From: Actinomycetes bacterium
Lineage (GTDB): Bacteria > Actinomycetota > Actinomycetes > S36-B12 > UBA10799
Length of the DNA: 12,008 bases
NCBI GenBank assembly: GCA_029779995.1
Contig: JAKOZM010000427.1
Location: 1-12,008 of the forward strand
Reading direction: 5' to 3'
This document shows, piece after piece, positions 1 to 7,328 of this stretch (within the stretch, counting starts at the first letter, position 1; every line of letters starts with the position of its first letter). The notes below the pieces were generated by a model. The model saw nothing but the letters and a program-made list of their open reading frames with translations. It was not told the origin of the DNA and made no database searches. Made by a program: the position numbers and the translations under genes.

Positions 1-103
1 CTGCCGGGCTGGGCGTGGACTCCGCGGAGTCCGAACTGCTGGAACAGCCGACGAGCGCGAGCGAAGCGACTGCGAAGCCGGCGGCGACGATCTTGACGTT
101 CAT
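1..103 (-). CDS. Putative lipoprotein, N-terminal part only (cut by window edge)
   Basis: Only the first 34 codons are inside the window. The reading begins MNVKIVAAGF and continues through a short hydrophobic stretch to LALVGC followed by a serine run (SSSSDSAES). This is a classic lipobox: a signal peptide of about 19 residues, cleavage before Cys20, lipidation of that Cys, and a Ser/Pro-rich linker. An AGGAGG ribosome-binding site (plus-strand 108-113) lies 4 nt before the ATG, which strongly supports this start. The mature domain is outside the window, so its function cannot be named. The gene follows the hydrolase in the same direction after a 62-bp gap, so it may be the end of that operon or have its own promoter; I saw no convincing -35/-10 pair in the gap. 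Confidence 0.8.
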   Translation of the reverse strand, partial: MNVKIVAAGFAVASLALVGCSSSSDSAESTPSPA

Positions 104-165
104 GAATCCTCCTGGGAGCGAATTGGCTTTCGTGTATTACTTCGCCGCTCATGTCCGGTTTGGAT

Positions 166-1014
166 TCACTTCAATTGTAAGGGAAATGTAAGGCGGGCTC
201 CTGGCAGCGGAGGCCCCGGCGGACATGCCGCGACCACCCAGTCCAGGACCACGTCCAGCACCTGCTCGCGCCAGCCGTCCAGCATCACGTCATGACCCCC
301 GGGCACCCACGACAGTTCCGCATCCAGCGCCTGCGCGCAGCGACGCACATCGGCGGCAGCCACCAGCCGGTCCTGCTCGGCCCCGACCACGAGGACCGGG
401 CTGTCCACCGGCCCGACCCGTTCCGGGCGCAACATGGCCCACTGCGCCCACCGCGACTCCCGGCCCACCCGGCTCGCGTAGTCGCGGGCCTGATCCGGCG
501 GCAAATCGGCGAACAGGTCGTCCGCCCGCAGCCGGATCGTGGCCCCCAGCGTCCCCCGCAACAACTCCATCGGCCGGTTGCGGGCCATCCCCAGCACGGT
601 CGCCGGTGCACCCACCGCCGGGATCGGGGTCAGCAGCACACCGGCCCGCGCCGGATATCGCTGCAACACCCGCTGCACGACCATCCCTCCCAGCGAATGC
701 CCGACGAGGACCGGTGGCTGCGGCAATCCCGCGATGGCCTGCAGCACGTCGTGTTCGTAATCGCGCACCGTCGTGCGACCCAACTCGTGCTGACCGCCGG
801 AATCCCCGTGCCCCCGCAGCGACAGGGCGTGACTGCTGAAGCCCCGGGCCGCCGCCAAGTCCTGCCAGGGCTCGAAACACCACGCGCCGTGGCCCAGGCC
901 ATGCACGAACAGCAACGGCGGATTGTCCCCGGCCACCTCGACGCTGCGGATCTGAAGATGCACGGGCGCGGTCGGCCATGCCCACTCGGCCCGGCGCAGG
1001 ACCCGCCGGCTCAT
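166..1014 (-). CDS. Alpha/beta-hydrolase (esterase/lipase-like), 282 aa
   Basis: This is a serine hydrolase of the alpha/beta fold. The oxyanion-hole segment is FVHGLGHG (residues 36-43), the nucleophile elbow is GHSLGG with Ser107, the acid is probably Asp215 in VVGAEQDRLV, and the histidine is His241 in PGGHD. All triad residues are in the usual order and spacing, and the length is normal for a single-domain enzyme with a cap of about 70 residues between 130 and 200. No signal peptide is visible, so it should be cytosolic. The start is set at ATG 1014 because it overlaps the monooxygenase stop as ATGA (1011-1014). The open frame continues further upstream, but only antiparallel to no known domain and inside the monooxygenase gene. 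Substrate is unknown. The context suggests hydrolysis of an ester or lactone made by the coupled monooxygenase (inference). A thioesterase or epoxide-hydrolase-like role is possible. Confidence 0.9.
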   Translation of the reverse strand: MSRRVLRRAEWAWPTAPVHLQIRSVEVAGDNPPLLFVHGLGHGAWCFEPWQDLAAARGFSSHALSLRGHGDSGGQHELGRTTVRDYEHDVLQAIAGLPQPPVLVGHSLGGMVVQRVLQRYPARAGVLLTPIPAVGAPATVLGMARNRPMELLRGTLGATIRLRADDLFADLPPDQARDYASRVGRESRWAQWAMLRPERVGPVDSPVLVVGAEQDRLVAAADVRRCAQALDAELSWVPGGHDVMLDGWREQVLDVVLDWVVAACPPGPPLPGARLTFPLQLK

Positions 1015-2309
1015 GACGCCACCTGCTGTAGGAACTGCGACACGGCCGCCAAGTAGTCCTGATGGGCGATCTCGTAGAAGTGCCGCGTCGAGTCCTTGTA
1101 GTGCGCACCTCCGGTGAACCGCTGGTCGCGGTGGGCGTTCAGCTGCGCATGTAAAGCCCGGGCGCGGGCGGGGTCGCTGCGGTAGAGCCGCAGGAACTCT
1201 GCGATGGCCATCGCCTGCCAGTGTGCGATGGCCCACTGCCCGGAGTCGGGCTGGATCAACCCGGACAGCCACAGCGTGGGGTGGGTCGGGGAGGCCATCT
1301 GCAGCGCCAGCTGCGGCCGGCCATCGGCCGCGTCGAGATCGGACGGGTCGGCCAGGAACGGGAACACCGCCAGATAGCCGGTTGCGAACACGACCAGATC
1401 GACGTCGGCGCGGCTGCCGTCAGTGAACACCGCCCCGTCGGCATCGAAGCGCTCGATGTCGGGCTTGGGCGTGATGTCGCCATGTCCGACGTAGTACACG
1501 AGCTGCTGATTCACGATGGGATGGGTTTCGAAGAAGGCGTGGTCGGGCTTCTGCAAACCGAACTTCTCGAACTTGCCCATCGTCGTGCGCAACGTGGCAG
1601 CGAATGCCAACCGGCGCACGGCCAGCGGCACCCGCATCGCCAGCAGCTGGTCGGCGATCTGATCCGACGGCTTGCCGAAGACGAACTTCGGGTTGTAGTA
1701 GTAACCGCGCCGGGTGGAGTGGAACGTGGCCTGGGCGTTCTGCGCCGCCTCCACGGCAATGTCGCAGCCGGTGTTGCCCGCGCCCACCACCAGCACCCGC
1801 CTGCCGCGCAGTTGGGCCGCGCTCTTGTAATCGGCCGAGTGCAGCACCTCCCCGCCGAACTCGCCTGGGTACTGCGGCACCTTGGCATGCCAGTTGTGCC
1901 CATTGGCGACCACCACCGCGCCGTACCGGATGGTCGTGTCGTTGACGGTGACATCCCACTGGTCGCCCACCGCCGCGACCCGGGTGACGGTGGCGTTGAA
2001 CGAGATCCGCTCCCGCAGCCCGAAGTGCGCGGCGTACCGGTCGAAGTATTGCTTCACCTGCCGGTGACTGGGGTAGTCCGGGTAGGCGTCGGGCATCGGG
2101 AAGTCGGGGAACTGCGTGAACGGTTTGCTCGAGATCAGGTGAGTGCTCTCGTACACCCGGGAGGTGGGCGCGCCGAAGTTCCAGTTGCCGCCCAGATCAG
2201 CCGCCCGCTCGAAACCGTCGGCCGGGATCCCGAGTTGCAGCAGGGCCTTCAGCGCACTCAACCCGTGCGGCCCGGCACCGATCACCGCCACGCTATTACT
2301 GCGATCCAT
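1011..2309 (-). CDS. Flavin-containing monooxygenase (FMO-like), 432 aa
   Basis: This protein has two Rossmann dinucleotide sites. The FAD motif is GAGPHG (residues 11-16) and the NADPH motif is GAGNTG (176-181). Between them is the FMO fingerprint F-x-G-x3-H-x3-Y at Phe151, Gly153, His157 and Tyr161, and the FATGY motif follows at 308-312. The final Tyr, where type I Baeyer-Villiger enzymes have Trp, places it with the FMOs rather than with type I BVMOs. FMOs use NADPH and O2 to insert one oxygen into soft nucleophiles (N or S), and some also do Baeyer-Villiger oxidation. Length is typical. No signal peptide or membrane segment was seen. The start ATG has no good ribosome-binding site, but a TACGGT box sits exactly at -12 to -7, which fits leaderless transcription. 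The stop overlaps the hydrolase start (ATGA), so the two are probably translated together. Confidence 0.92.
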   Translation of the reverse strand: MDRSNSVAVIGAGPHGLSALKALLQLGIPADGFERAADLGGNWNFGAPTSRVYESTHLISSKPFTQFPDFPMPDAYPDYPSHRQVKQYFDRYAAHFGLRERISFNATVTRVAAVGDQWDVTVNDTTIRYGAVVVANGHNWHAKVPQYPGEFGGEVLHSADYKSAAQLRGRRVLVVGAGNTGCDIAVEAAQNAQATFHSTRRGYYYNPKFVFGKPSDQIADQLLAMRVPLAVRRLAFAATLRTTMGKFEKFGLQKPDHAFFETHPIVNQQLVYYVGHGDITPKPDIERFDADGAVFTDGSRADVDLVVFATGYLAVFPFLADPSDLDAADGRPQLALQMASPTHPTLWLSGLIQPDSGQWAIAHWQAMAIAEFLRLYRSDPARARALHAQLNAHRDQRFTGGAHYKDSTRHFYEIAHQDYLAAVSQFLQQVAS

Positions 2310-2315
2310 GTCCCG

Positions 2316-2321
2316 ACCGTA
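2316..2321 (-). promoter_or_regulatory. Possible leaderless -10 box for the monooxygenase
   Basis: Read on the minus strand, TACGGT matches the actinobacterial TANNNT -10 pattern and ends 6 nt before the ATG at 2309. Transcription would therefore start at or next to the A of the start codon. No Shine-Dalgarno sequence is visible in front of this gene, which agrees. No TTGACA-like -35 is present at 17-18 bp. A six-base match is weak evidence on its own. Confidence 0.35.
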
Positions 2322-2338
2322 CGTGGGAAGGTGAGGAC

Positions 2339-2824
2339 ATGCAGTTGATTCAGGCGGACATCACGACACTGGCTGTGGACGCGATCGTCAACGCCGCCAA
2401 CGAGCGGTTGTCCGACGGCGCGGGGGTCAACGGGGCGATCCATCGGGCGGCCGGACCGCAACTGAACGCCGCCTGCCGGGCGATCGGGGGCTGCCCGACC
2501 GGCCAGGCCCGGATCACCGGAGGCTTCGACCTGCCTGCCCGCTTCGTGATCCACACGGTCGGGCCGGTGTGGCGCGGCGGCGGCCACGGGGAGGCGGACC
2601 TGCTGGCGTCGGCCTACCGCAGCTGCCTGGCCCTGGCCGCTGAGCACGACCTGCGTACAGTCGCCTTCCCAGCGATCAGTTGTGGCATCTTCGGCTACCC
2701 GGTGGAGCAGGCGGCCAAGATCGCGGTCGCGGCGGTGCGCGACTCCGATTTGGAGGTGACCTTCGCCCTGTTCACGCCCGAACTGCTGGAGGCCTTCAGC
2801 CGGGCCTGGCGCGAACACGACTGA
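2339..2824 (+). CDS. Stand-alone macro-domain protein (MacroD/YmdB-like), 161 aa
   Basis: The whole protein is one macro domain. It has the adenine-site aspartate in QADIT (Asp7), the NAAN loop (18-21), the first phosphate loop around [14 protein letters not shown] (26-39), and the second loop ISCGIFGYP near residues 116-124. MacroD/YmdB proteins bind ADP-ribose and remove ADP-ribose or acetyl groups from modified proteins or O-acetyl-ADP-ribose. The residue ten after the last Asn of NAAN, the catalytic Asp in MacroD1 (Asp184) and YmdB (Asp35), is Asn31 here, so activity may be reduced or altered. The ATG is preceded by AAGGTGAGG (2328-2336), a good ribosome-binding site. The gene diverges from the monooxygenase with only 29 bp between starts. 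Its stop codon is the first triplet of a hairpin. It is slightly shorter than YmdB (about 177 aa). Confidence 0.93.
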   Translation: MQLIQADITTLAVDAIVNAANERLSDGAGVNGAIHRAAGPQLNAACRAIGGCPTGQARITGGFDLPARFVIHTVGPVWRGGGHGEADLLASAYRSCLALAAEHDLRTVAFPAISCGIFGYPVEQAAKIAVAAVRDSDLEVTFALFTPELLEAFSRAWREHD

Positions 2825-2854
2825 GCGGCTGCCGCCCGTGGCAGCAACCGCTCA
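2822..2854. terminator. Hairpin between converging genes (likely bidirectional terminator)
   Basis: The stem pairs TGAGCGG-CTGCC (2822-2833) with GGCAG-CAA-CCGCTCA (2840-2854). It has 12 base pairs in all, a CAA bulge and a 6-nt loop. It begins at the macro-gene stop codon and ends 10 bp before the stop of the converging coiled-coil gene. There is no U-tract, as is common for GC-rich actinobacterial terminators, so the termination role is inferred from position and symmetry. Confidence 0.65.
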
Positions 2855-2864
2855 GTGGGGACTG

Positions 2865-3686
2865 CTACTGCTCGTTGTTGTTTGAGGGCTGCATCTCGTT
2901 GATGTATCCCACGCCCCGGTCGTAGACCGTCTTGACCTCGGCGAACGCGTTCGCACGACGGGTCTGGGCGTTCTGCTTGGCGCTCTGGTACAGCTCGCGC
3001 AGGCGCTGCTGCAGGTTCTGGATGCGGGTGTCAGCCTGCTGCGTGGCCTGCTCGATGCGCTGGTCGTAGGTCTCCTTGGTCTGCTCGACCTGGTCGTCGT
3101 ACTTGTTGTTGGCGATCTCGATGTCGTCGCGCTTCTCCTGGCTGACCGTGTTGATCTGGTCCTGGACCGCCTTGAGTTCGGTCTGCAGATTCTGCTTGCG
3201 CACGGGGTTCTTGGCCTTGGCGATCTTGGTCTGCAGCTTCGCGCGCTGCTTGGTCAACTTGTCGAGCTGAGTCGTGTACTTGGTGTTGATCCGCGCGAGC
3301 TCGGCCCGGCGGTTGGCGGCGATCGCGTTCAGGCGGCCCTGCTCGGCCTTGCGCAGCGTGGACAGGGTCTGGCGCTTCTTGGCCTTCAGCGCCTGCACCT
3401 TCTCCTGCCGCAGCGACTTGCGCTCCTTGGCGACCTTCAGATCCTGCTGGTACAGCTCGCGGACCTTGTTGGAGACCCGCGCCTTGCGCGTCGACAGTTC
3501 ATTGCGGTACTGCGCGATCTGCGCGGCCGTCTGCGGCTGCCCCTTCTTCACCTCCAGCTGCGACACGTAGGTCTGCAGCGCGCGGAACTCCTTGGTGCTG
3601 CGAATGCTGTTCGCAGCGTTGGCCGGAGTCATGCCGAACACCAGGGCAGGAGCGATAAGAAGGGCTAAGAGCCAGCGGAGTCTCAT
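2865..3686 (-). CDS. Secreted coiled-coil protein, 273 aa, function unknown
   Basis: The N-terminus has charged residues, a hydrophobic run (LLALLIAPALVFG) and a PANA cleavage site, so a Sec signal peptide of about 24 residues is predicted. Residues from about 30 to 255 are almost unbroken charged helix rich in Gln, Lys, Arg, Glu and Ala with heptad-like spacing, and have no Cys and very few Pro or Gly, which means a long coiled coil. The tail is PSNNNEQ. I do not recognise a family. The overall look resembles secreted cell-envelope coiled-coil proteins, but not the catalytic NlpC/P60 or peptidase M23 domain those often carry, so it could act as a spacer, scaffold or activator. The start at 3686 is chosen because the signal peptide begins there. 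An upstream ATG at 3767 would add 27 non-hydrophobic residues. AGGAG lies 13 nt before the ATG, a longer gap than usual. The gene is divergent from the membrane propeller gene. Confidence 0.85.
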   Translation of the reverse strand: MRLRWLLALLIAPALVFGMTPANAANSIRSTKEFRALQTYVSQLEVKKGQPQTAAQIAQYRNELSTRKARVSNKVRELYQQDLKVAKERKSLRQEKVQALKAKKRQTLSTLRKAEQGRLNAIAANRRAELARINTKYTTQLDKLTKQRAKLQTKIAKAKNPVRKQNLQTELKAVQDQINTVSQEKRDDIEIANNKYDDQVEQTKETYDQRIEQATQQADTRIQNLQQRLRELYQSAKQNAQTRRANAFAEVKTVYDRGVGYINEMQPSNNNEQ

Positions 3687-3720
3687 GGGACAAAAGGTAC
3701 TCCTGGGTCGATCCTTTGGA

Positions 3721-3730
3721 CGTTCGAACG
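3721..3730. promoter_or_regulatory. CGTTCGAACG palindrome in a divergent promoter region
   Basis: A perfect 10-bp palindrome lies in the 113-bp gap between the divergent coiled-coil and membrane-propeller genes. Such a site could bind a dimeric regulator of both. It shares TTCGAA with actinobacterial LexA boxes, but the half-sites are in the wrong order and lack the N4 spacer, so I do not call it an SOS box. Palindromes of this length also occur by chance. Confidence 0.25.
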
Positions 3731-3799
3731 GACACTTGCACCCGTCCGGGCGACCGCCGGTTACCAAACTGCAATCTTGGAGTTCGCTAAGGTGACCGG

Positions 3800-5617
3800 A
3801 TGCGAATCCTGCGCCTGTCCGGCGCGGTCCTGCTGGTGGCCGAAGTGCTGGTGATGATCCACCCCATGCTGCTGGCCTCCAACTTCTTCACCGGGGCCGG
3901 CGTGCTCGGCAAGGGCCTGTTCTACGTGCGGGTGCCCGATGTCATCGCGCAGGGTGTTTCCTACCTGATCCTGCCCACGGTTGCGGTGCTGTTGGTGCTG
4001 GCCGCGATCGGGGTGGCCACCTCCGCTCGCGGCATCGGGGCCCTGATGCTGCAGCCGTTCGTCCTGGGCCCGGCCGTGGTCCCCTTCTTGCGGCCCATGC
4101 TGCTCGTGGCGCCGGTGGTGCTGCTGCTGGTGGTCGTCGCGACGGTCGGCGTGCTGATCGCGCTGATCGGCCACACCCCCCGGGCGCGCACCCGCCACCG
4201 GCGCTGGTGGCTGCTCGCGATCTACGCCGTCGGGCTCACGGCGCTGGTCGTGGCCAACGGCCGGTCCACCTCGTTCCCGATCCAGCCCACCGACCGGTTC
4301 GCGGCCGCGGGCACTGGGAGCGCACCGACCTCGAAGAACCTGCCAGCGGCCGACGCCCCGCAGAACCCCTCGATGGCGGCCAACCCGTTCAACAGCATCC
4401 ACAACGATTCGTGGGCCACAGACACCTACGACCTGCCGGCGCCCGGGCCCGGTGGCGAGGTCGAGACACTGTTCACCGGAGGCGACTGCGCGACCATCAC
4501 CTTCGACTCCCGCGGCCGACTGATCACCTTGTGTTCCACCCTCACGCAAGTCGTGGGGTACGTGATCGACCCGGCCACGCTGGAGGTGATCACGAGCCGG
4601 CAGGTGGGCGCCCGCACCCCCAGCCTCACGGACTTCTCCGGCGGCGGCTACTTCGTGCTCGACGACAAGGACCGCGTCGTGTTCCCCGCCCGCGGTGGGA
4701 TGCTGCGCGTGTTGTCATCCATGGATCTGCGCGAGGTGGACAGCATCGATGTTTCCGACACGCTGGCCCCGGATGAGCAGATCACCTCGGTCATGCCCGA
4801 CTGGCAGGGCCGCTATTGGTACGTCGGATCGCTGGGCACGGTCGGGGTGGTCGGCGACGACGGGCCGAAGGCCGTGAACCTGCAGGGCGAGGACATCGAG
4901 AACTCGTTCGCGGTGGCCCGCGACGGGGTGTTCGTCGTGACGGGGGCCGCGCTGTACCGACTGGAGGCCATCGGCAGCGGTCCACCCCGCCAGGTCTGGC
5001 GCACCGCATACGACCGCGGGCAGGGGCAGAAGCCGGGCCAGACCAGCCGGGCCTCCGGGACCACACCAACGCTGTTCGCCGACTGGGGTGTGGCCATCAC
5101 CGACAACGCCGACCCGCAGATGAATGTCGTGGTGGCCGACCGGCGGACCGGCCGGATCGTCTGCGAGGTGCCGGTCTTCCGCTCCGGGGCCAGCGCCACG
5201 GAGAACTCGCTGATCGCGATCGACGAGACTCTGGTCGTGGAGAACAACTACGGATACGCACCGGCGATCACCGCCACCATGGCAGGTCGCAGCACCGAGC
5301 CTGGGATGGCTGGGATCACGGCTGTGGACGGTGAGTGTTCGCCGGCGTGGAGCAACGACAGCGTCTACGTGCCGTCGTTGGTGTCGAAGGCGACCACCAA
5401 GCAGGGCCTGGTGCTGACGTACACGAAACCGCCCACGGACAACGGCATCGACGGCTGGTACTTCACCGCCGTCGATGTCCGCACCGGCGAGCGGGTCTGG
5501 ACCCAACTGGCCGGCACCGGGGTCAGTTTCAACAACCACTACGCGGCGGCGTACCTCAGTCCGCAGGGTGACCTCTTCGTCGGCACGCTGAGCGGGATCG
5601 CGGTGCTGCGCCCATGA
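3800..5617 (+). CDS. Membrane protein with extracytoplasmic beta-propeller-like domain, 605 aa
   Basis: Residues 1-155 hold about five hydrophobic helices (near 6-26, 52-75, 79-97, 100-124 and 136-153), separated by a basic loop at 126-136. A Pro/Ala/Ser linker (155-200) leads to a domain of about 400 residues. It has repeated short strands and Asp/Gly turns (for example DSRGRLITL, DDKDRVVF, DRRTGRIV, DVRTGERVW), as in quinoprotein or NHL-type propellers. Four cysteines lie in this part (230, 245, 455, 513), enough for two disulfides outside the membrane. I see no PQQ-site residues I could name, so an enzyme role is not claimed; a scaffold or sensor is equally possible. AAGGTG (3789-3794) is a good ribosome-binding site for ATG 3800. 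The stop overlaps the next start as ATGA (5614-5617), so the two products probably work together at the membrane. Confidence 0.8.
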   Translation: MRILRLSGAVLLVAEVLVMIHPMLLASNFFTGAGVLGKGLFYVRVPDVIAQGVSYLILPTVAVLLVLAAIGVATSARGIGALMLQPFVLGPAVVPFLRPMLLVAPVVLLLVVVATVGVLIALIGHTPRARTRHRRWWLLAIYAVGLTALVVANGRSTSFPIQPTDRFAAAGTGSAPTSKNLPAADAPQNPSMAANPFNSIHNDSWATDTYDLPAPGPGGEVETLFTGGDCATITFDSRGRLITLCSTLTQVVGYVIDPATLEVITSRQVGARTPSLTDFSGGGYFVLDDKDRVVFPARGGMLRVLSSMDLREVDSIDVSDTLAPDEQITSVMPDWQGRYWYVGSLGTVGVVGDDGPKAVNLQGEDIENSFAVARDGVFVVTGAALYRLEAIGSGPPRQVWRTAYDRGQGQKPGQTSRASGTTPTLFADWGVAITDNADPQMNVVVADRRTGRIVCEVPVFRSGASATENSLIAIDETLVVENNYGYAPAITATMAGRSTEPGMAGITAVDGECSPAWSNDSVYVPSLVSKATTKQGLVLTYTKPPTDNGIDGWYFTAVDVRTGERVWTQLAGTGVSFNNHYAAAYLSPQGDLFVGTLSGIAVLRP

Positions 5618-6921
5618 GGTGGCGCTGGATCGGGATCGGGCTGGCGCTGCTGGCCGTGGTGGCCTTCATCGGCAGGGGGCTGGTCGTGGAGAAGCTGACG
5701 CTGAAGCGAGGGGCCGACGCCTACCTGATCGGCTATCCGCTGGTCACGATGATGGCCACGCGCGACGCGCTGGTGCAGCCGCCGGCGGCGATGAACGCCT
5801 TCAGCCACGCCCGTTACCTGCCAGACGGCCAGAGCAGCGTGCAGGTGGTGGCGCCGAGCCGCGACACGTATTACTCCAGTGCGTGGCTCGATCTGCGCGA
5901 CGGGCCGATGATCATCGAGCAGCCCGACATGGGTGAGCGCTTCTGGCTGATGCCGGTGCTCGACGCGTGGACGAATGTGGTCGCCGATCCGGGCACCCGC
6001 ACCCTCGGCAACGATCCGCACACCATCGTGATCACGGGGCCCGACTGGACCGGTGAGACACCACCGCAGGCGCAGGTCTACCGCAGCCCCACTGATATCG
6101 CCTGGGCGATCCTGCGGATCCAGGCGGGACCAGGGGTGGCGAAACTGCAGGACGGATTCACGATCGCGCCGCTGGCGGACCCGAGCGCCACCACGCAGTC
6201 AGCAGTGTTCTCCGAACCCCGGTCGACCGCCGACGTGCGGGCGGCGGTCGATGCGCTGACAGGCGAGCAGTTCTTCACCGAGCTGGCGGCGGCTCTGGAA
6301 ACCACCCAGATCGATCCGGAGGCGGCGCAGACTCTGGCCCGGATCGGGGTGACGCCCGCAGTGTTCGATGCCCCCACCGGTGCGGCGGCCCAGGGGCTGG
6401 CCGACGTCCCCGCCCGGGTCCAGGACGGCATGACCGAGGCCATCGACTCCGGGCAGGGATCGACCCAGATCAACGGCTGGCGGGTGCCGCCGATGATCCT
6501 GGGCGACTACGGCGACGAGTACCCCACGCGCGCGGTGGTGGCGCGTGAGGGGCTGGGCGCGAACCTGCCAGCGGATGCGGTCTATGCCACGACCACGGTG
6601 GATGCCACGGGGGCGGATCTCCAGGGGGGCCTCACGTACCGCATCGACATGCCGGCTGACGTACCGGTCGGTGCCTTCTGGTCGGTGTCGGTGTACGACT
6701 CGCAAGGCAACTTCCTGCCGGGCGCGGTGGACGGATTGTCGGTGTCCGGGGGGCCGGGCGAGGCCGCCGTCCCCATCACCGTCTCGGCGACGAAGGTCGC
6801 GGGGCCCTGGCTGCGGTCACCGGAACAGGGGCCGTTCCGGCTGCTGATGCGGTTGTACCAGCCCGGGCAGGTGGTGCTGGACAACCAATGGCAGTACCCC
6901 CCGGTAGTGCCAGCGCCGTAG
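5614..6921 (+). CDS. Membrane-anchored DUF1254/DUF1214 protein, 435 aa
   Basis: An N-terminal helix (residues 5-20, WIGIGLALLAVVAFIG) is a signal-anchor, so the body should lie outside the cytoplasm. DUF1254 follows at about 32-150. It shows the typical GADAYLIGYPLV opening, the Asn/Arg-rich NAFSHARYLPD segment, a YYSSAWLDLRDGP strand pair, and the RFWLMPVLDAWTNV stretch. DUF1214 is at about 335-425, with TYRIDMPADVP, FWSVSVYDSQGNF and a C-terminal RLYQPG region. This two-domain architecture is widespread but biochemically undefined. It is often annotated only by these domains, and a role in envelope or carbohydrate/lipid handling is speculation. The start is fixed by the ATGA overlap with the propeller gene, which also implies translational coupling. 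No terminator hairpin is evident directly after the TAG. Confidence 0.9.
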   Translation: MRWRWIGIGLALLAVVAFIGRGLVVEKLTLKRGADAYLIGYPLVTMMATRDALVQPPAAMNAFSHARYLPDGQSSVQVVAPSRDTYYSSAWLDLRDGPMIIEQPDMGERFWLMPVLDAWTNVVADPGTRTLGNDPHTIVITGPDWTGETPPQAQVYRSPTDIAWAILRIQAGPGVAKLQDGFTIAPLADPSATTQSAVFSEPRSTADVRAAVDALTGEQFFTELAAALETTQIDPEAAQTLARIGVTPAVFDAPTGAAAQGLADVPARVQDGMTEAIDSGQGSTQINGWRVPPMILGDYGDEYPTRAVVAREGLGANLPADAVYATTTVDATGADLQGGLTYRIDMPADVPVGAFWSVSVYDSQGNFLPGAVDGLSVSGGPGEAAVPITVSATKVAGPWLRSPEQGPFRLLMRLYQPGQVVLDNQWQYPPVVPAP

Positions 6922-7328
6922 GTAACCCACTGCTGTTGCTGTAGCCAGGACACCATGGGGTTGGGCAGAGGCGGGGTCTTTACGTGCTCTTCGCAGTTGA
7001 GGGTGTAGTGCGTGCCCTTTCCGCGAGAGCCCGTGGTCTTGGGTAGGGGTGGGCCTATTTGTCCCGACCTGTCGCGCGGCCCCGCGCCGGGATCGAGGTA
7101 GTGACCCAGGCGCGGTTTCACCGGTTTCACGCTGCCGCCGCGGTGGAACTGCCCGGCCCGGTCGGGGTTGTCCCCATGCCCGTGTGTGGGTGGGTGAAAG
7201 ATGTCAGACCCTCCCCGTAGGTTTGGGGTGTCGCCGAGGTTGGTGGCCATCAGCTCGTGGAGCGACGTCGCCGGGGAGCCTTCTCTTCTGGTTTCGGCAT
7301 CGACAGTCGTGGGTGGGGGTGTGTGCTG
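6922..7328. other. Gene-free stretch upstream of the HNH gene
   Basis: No credible gene was found in these 407 bp. They hold a perfect tandem 9-bp repeat (7113-7130), a small GC palindrome (GCGCGG-CC-CCGCGC, 7074-7087), and a TGTCAGACC sequence at 7202-7210 followed by TAGGTT (7218-7223). TAGGTT fits TANNNT and could be the -10 of the HNH gene, with a weak TGAAAG 17 bp upstream. The minus strand stays open across nearly all of it, but no domain is recognisable. It may be part of the mobile or repeated unit that carries the HNH gene (inference). Confidence 0.5.
7113..7130. repeat. Tandem 9-bp repeat (CGGTTTCAC, two copies)
   Basis: Two perfect adjacent copies of CGGTTTCAC occur in the gene-free stretch. 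Two copies could be a regulator site or simple slippage; nothing decides between them. Confidence 0.4.

Noticed and set aside
225..1056. Plus-strand frames opposite the hydrolase
   Set aside because: They are Pro/Arg/Ala-rich low-complexity translations, and the minus strand has a full catalytic triad.
1015..1272. N-terminal extension of the hydrolase inside the monooxygenase gene
   Set aside because: The residues are Arg/Ala/Pro-rich with no domain, and the ATGA overlap at 1011-1014 gives a natural start.
1221..2348. Long plus-strand open frame opposite the monooxygenase (375 codons)
   Set aside because: Composition is Arg/Gly/Val/His-rich with no motif, and the opposite strand has a complete FMO. 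This is a GC-driven antisense shadow.
3721..3730. LexA/SOS box
   Set aside because: The actinobacterial box needs TCGAAC-N4-GTTCGA. Here the halves are fused in the opposite order, so it is kept only as a generic palindrome.
3788..3793. TAAGGT as a leaderless -10 box for the membrane propeller gene
   Set aside because: It is at the right distance, but the same bases form a good AAGGTG ribosome-binding site and there is no -35, so the ribosome-site reading is simpler.
7074..7087. GC palindrome as a terminator for the DUF1214 gene
   Set aside because: It lies more than 150 bp past the stop and has only a 2-nt loop, so it is unlikely to terminate that transcript.
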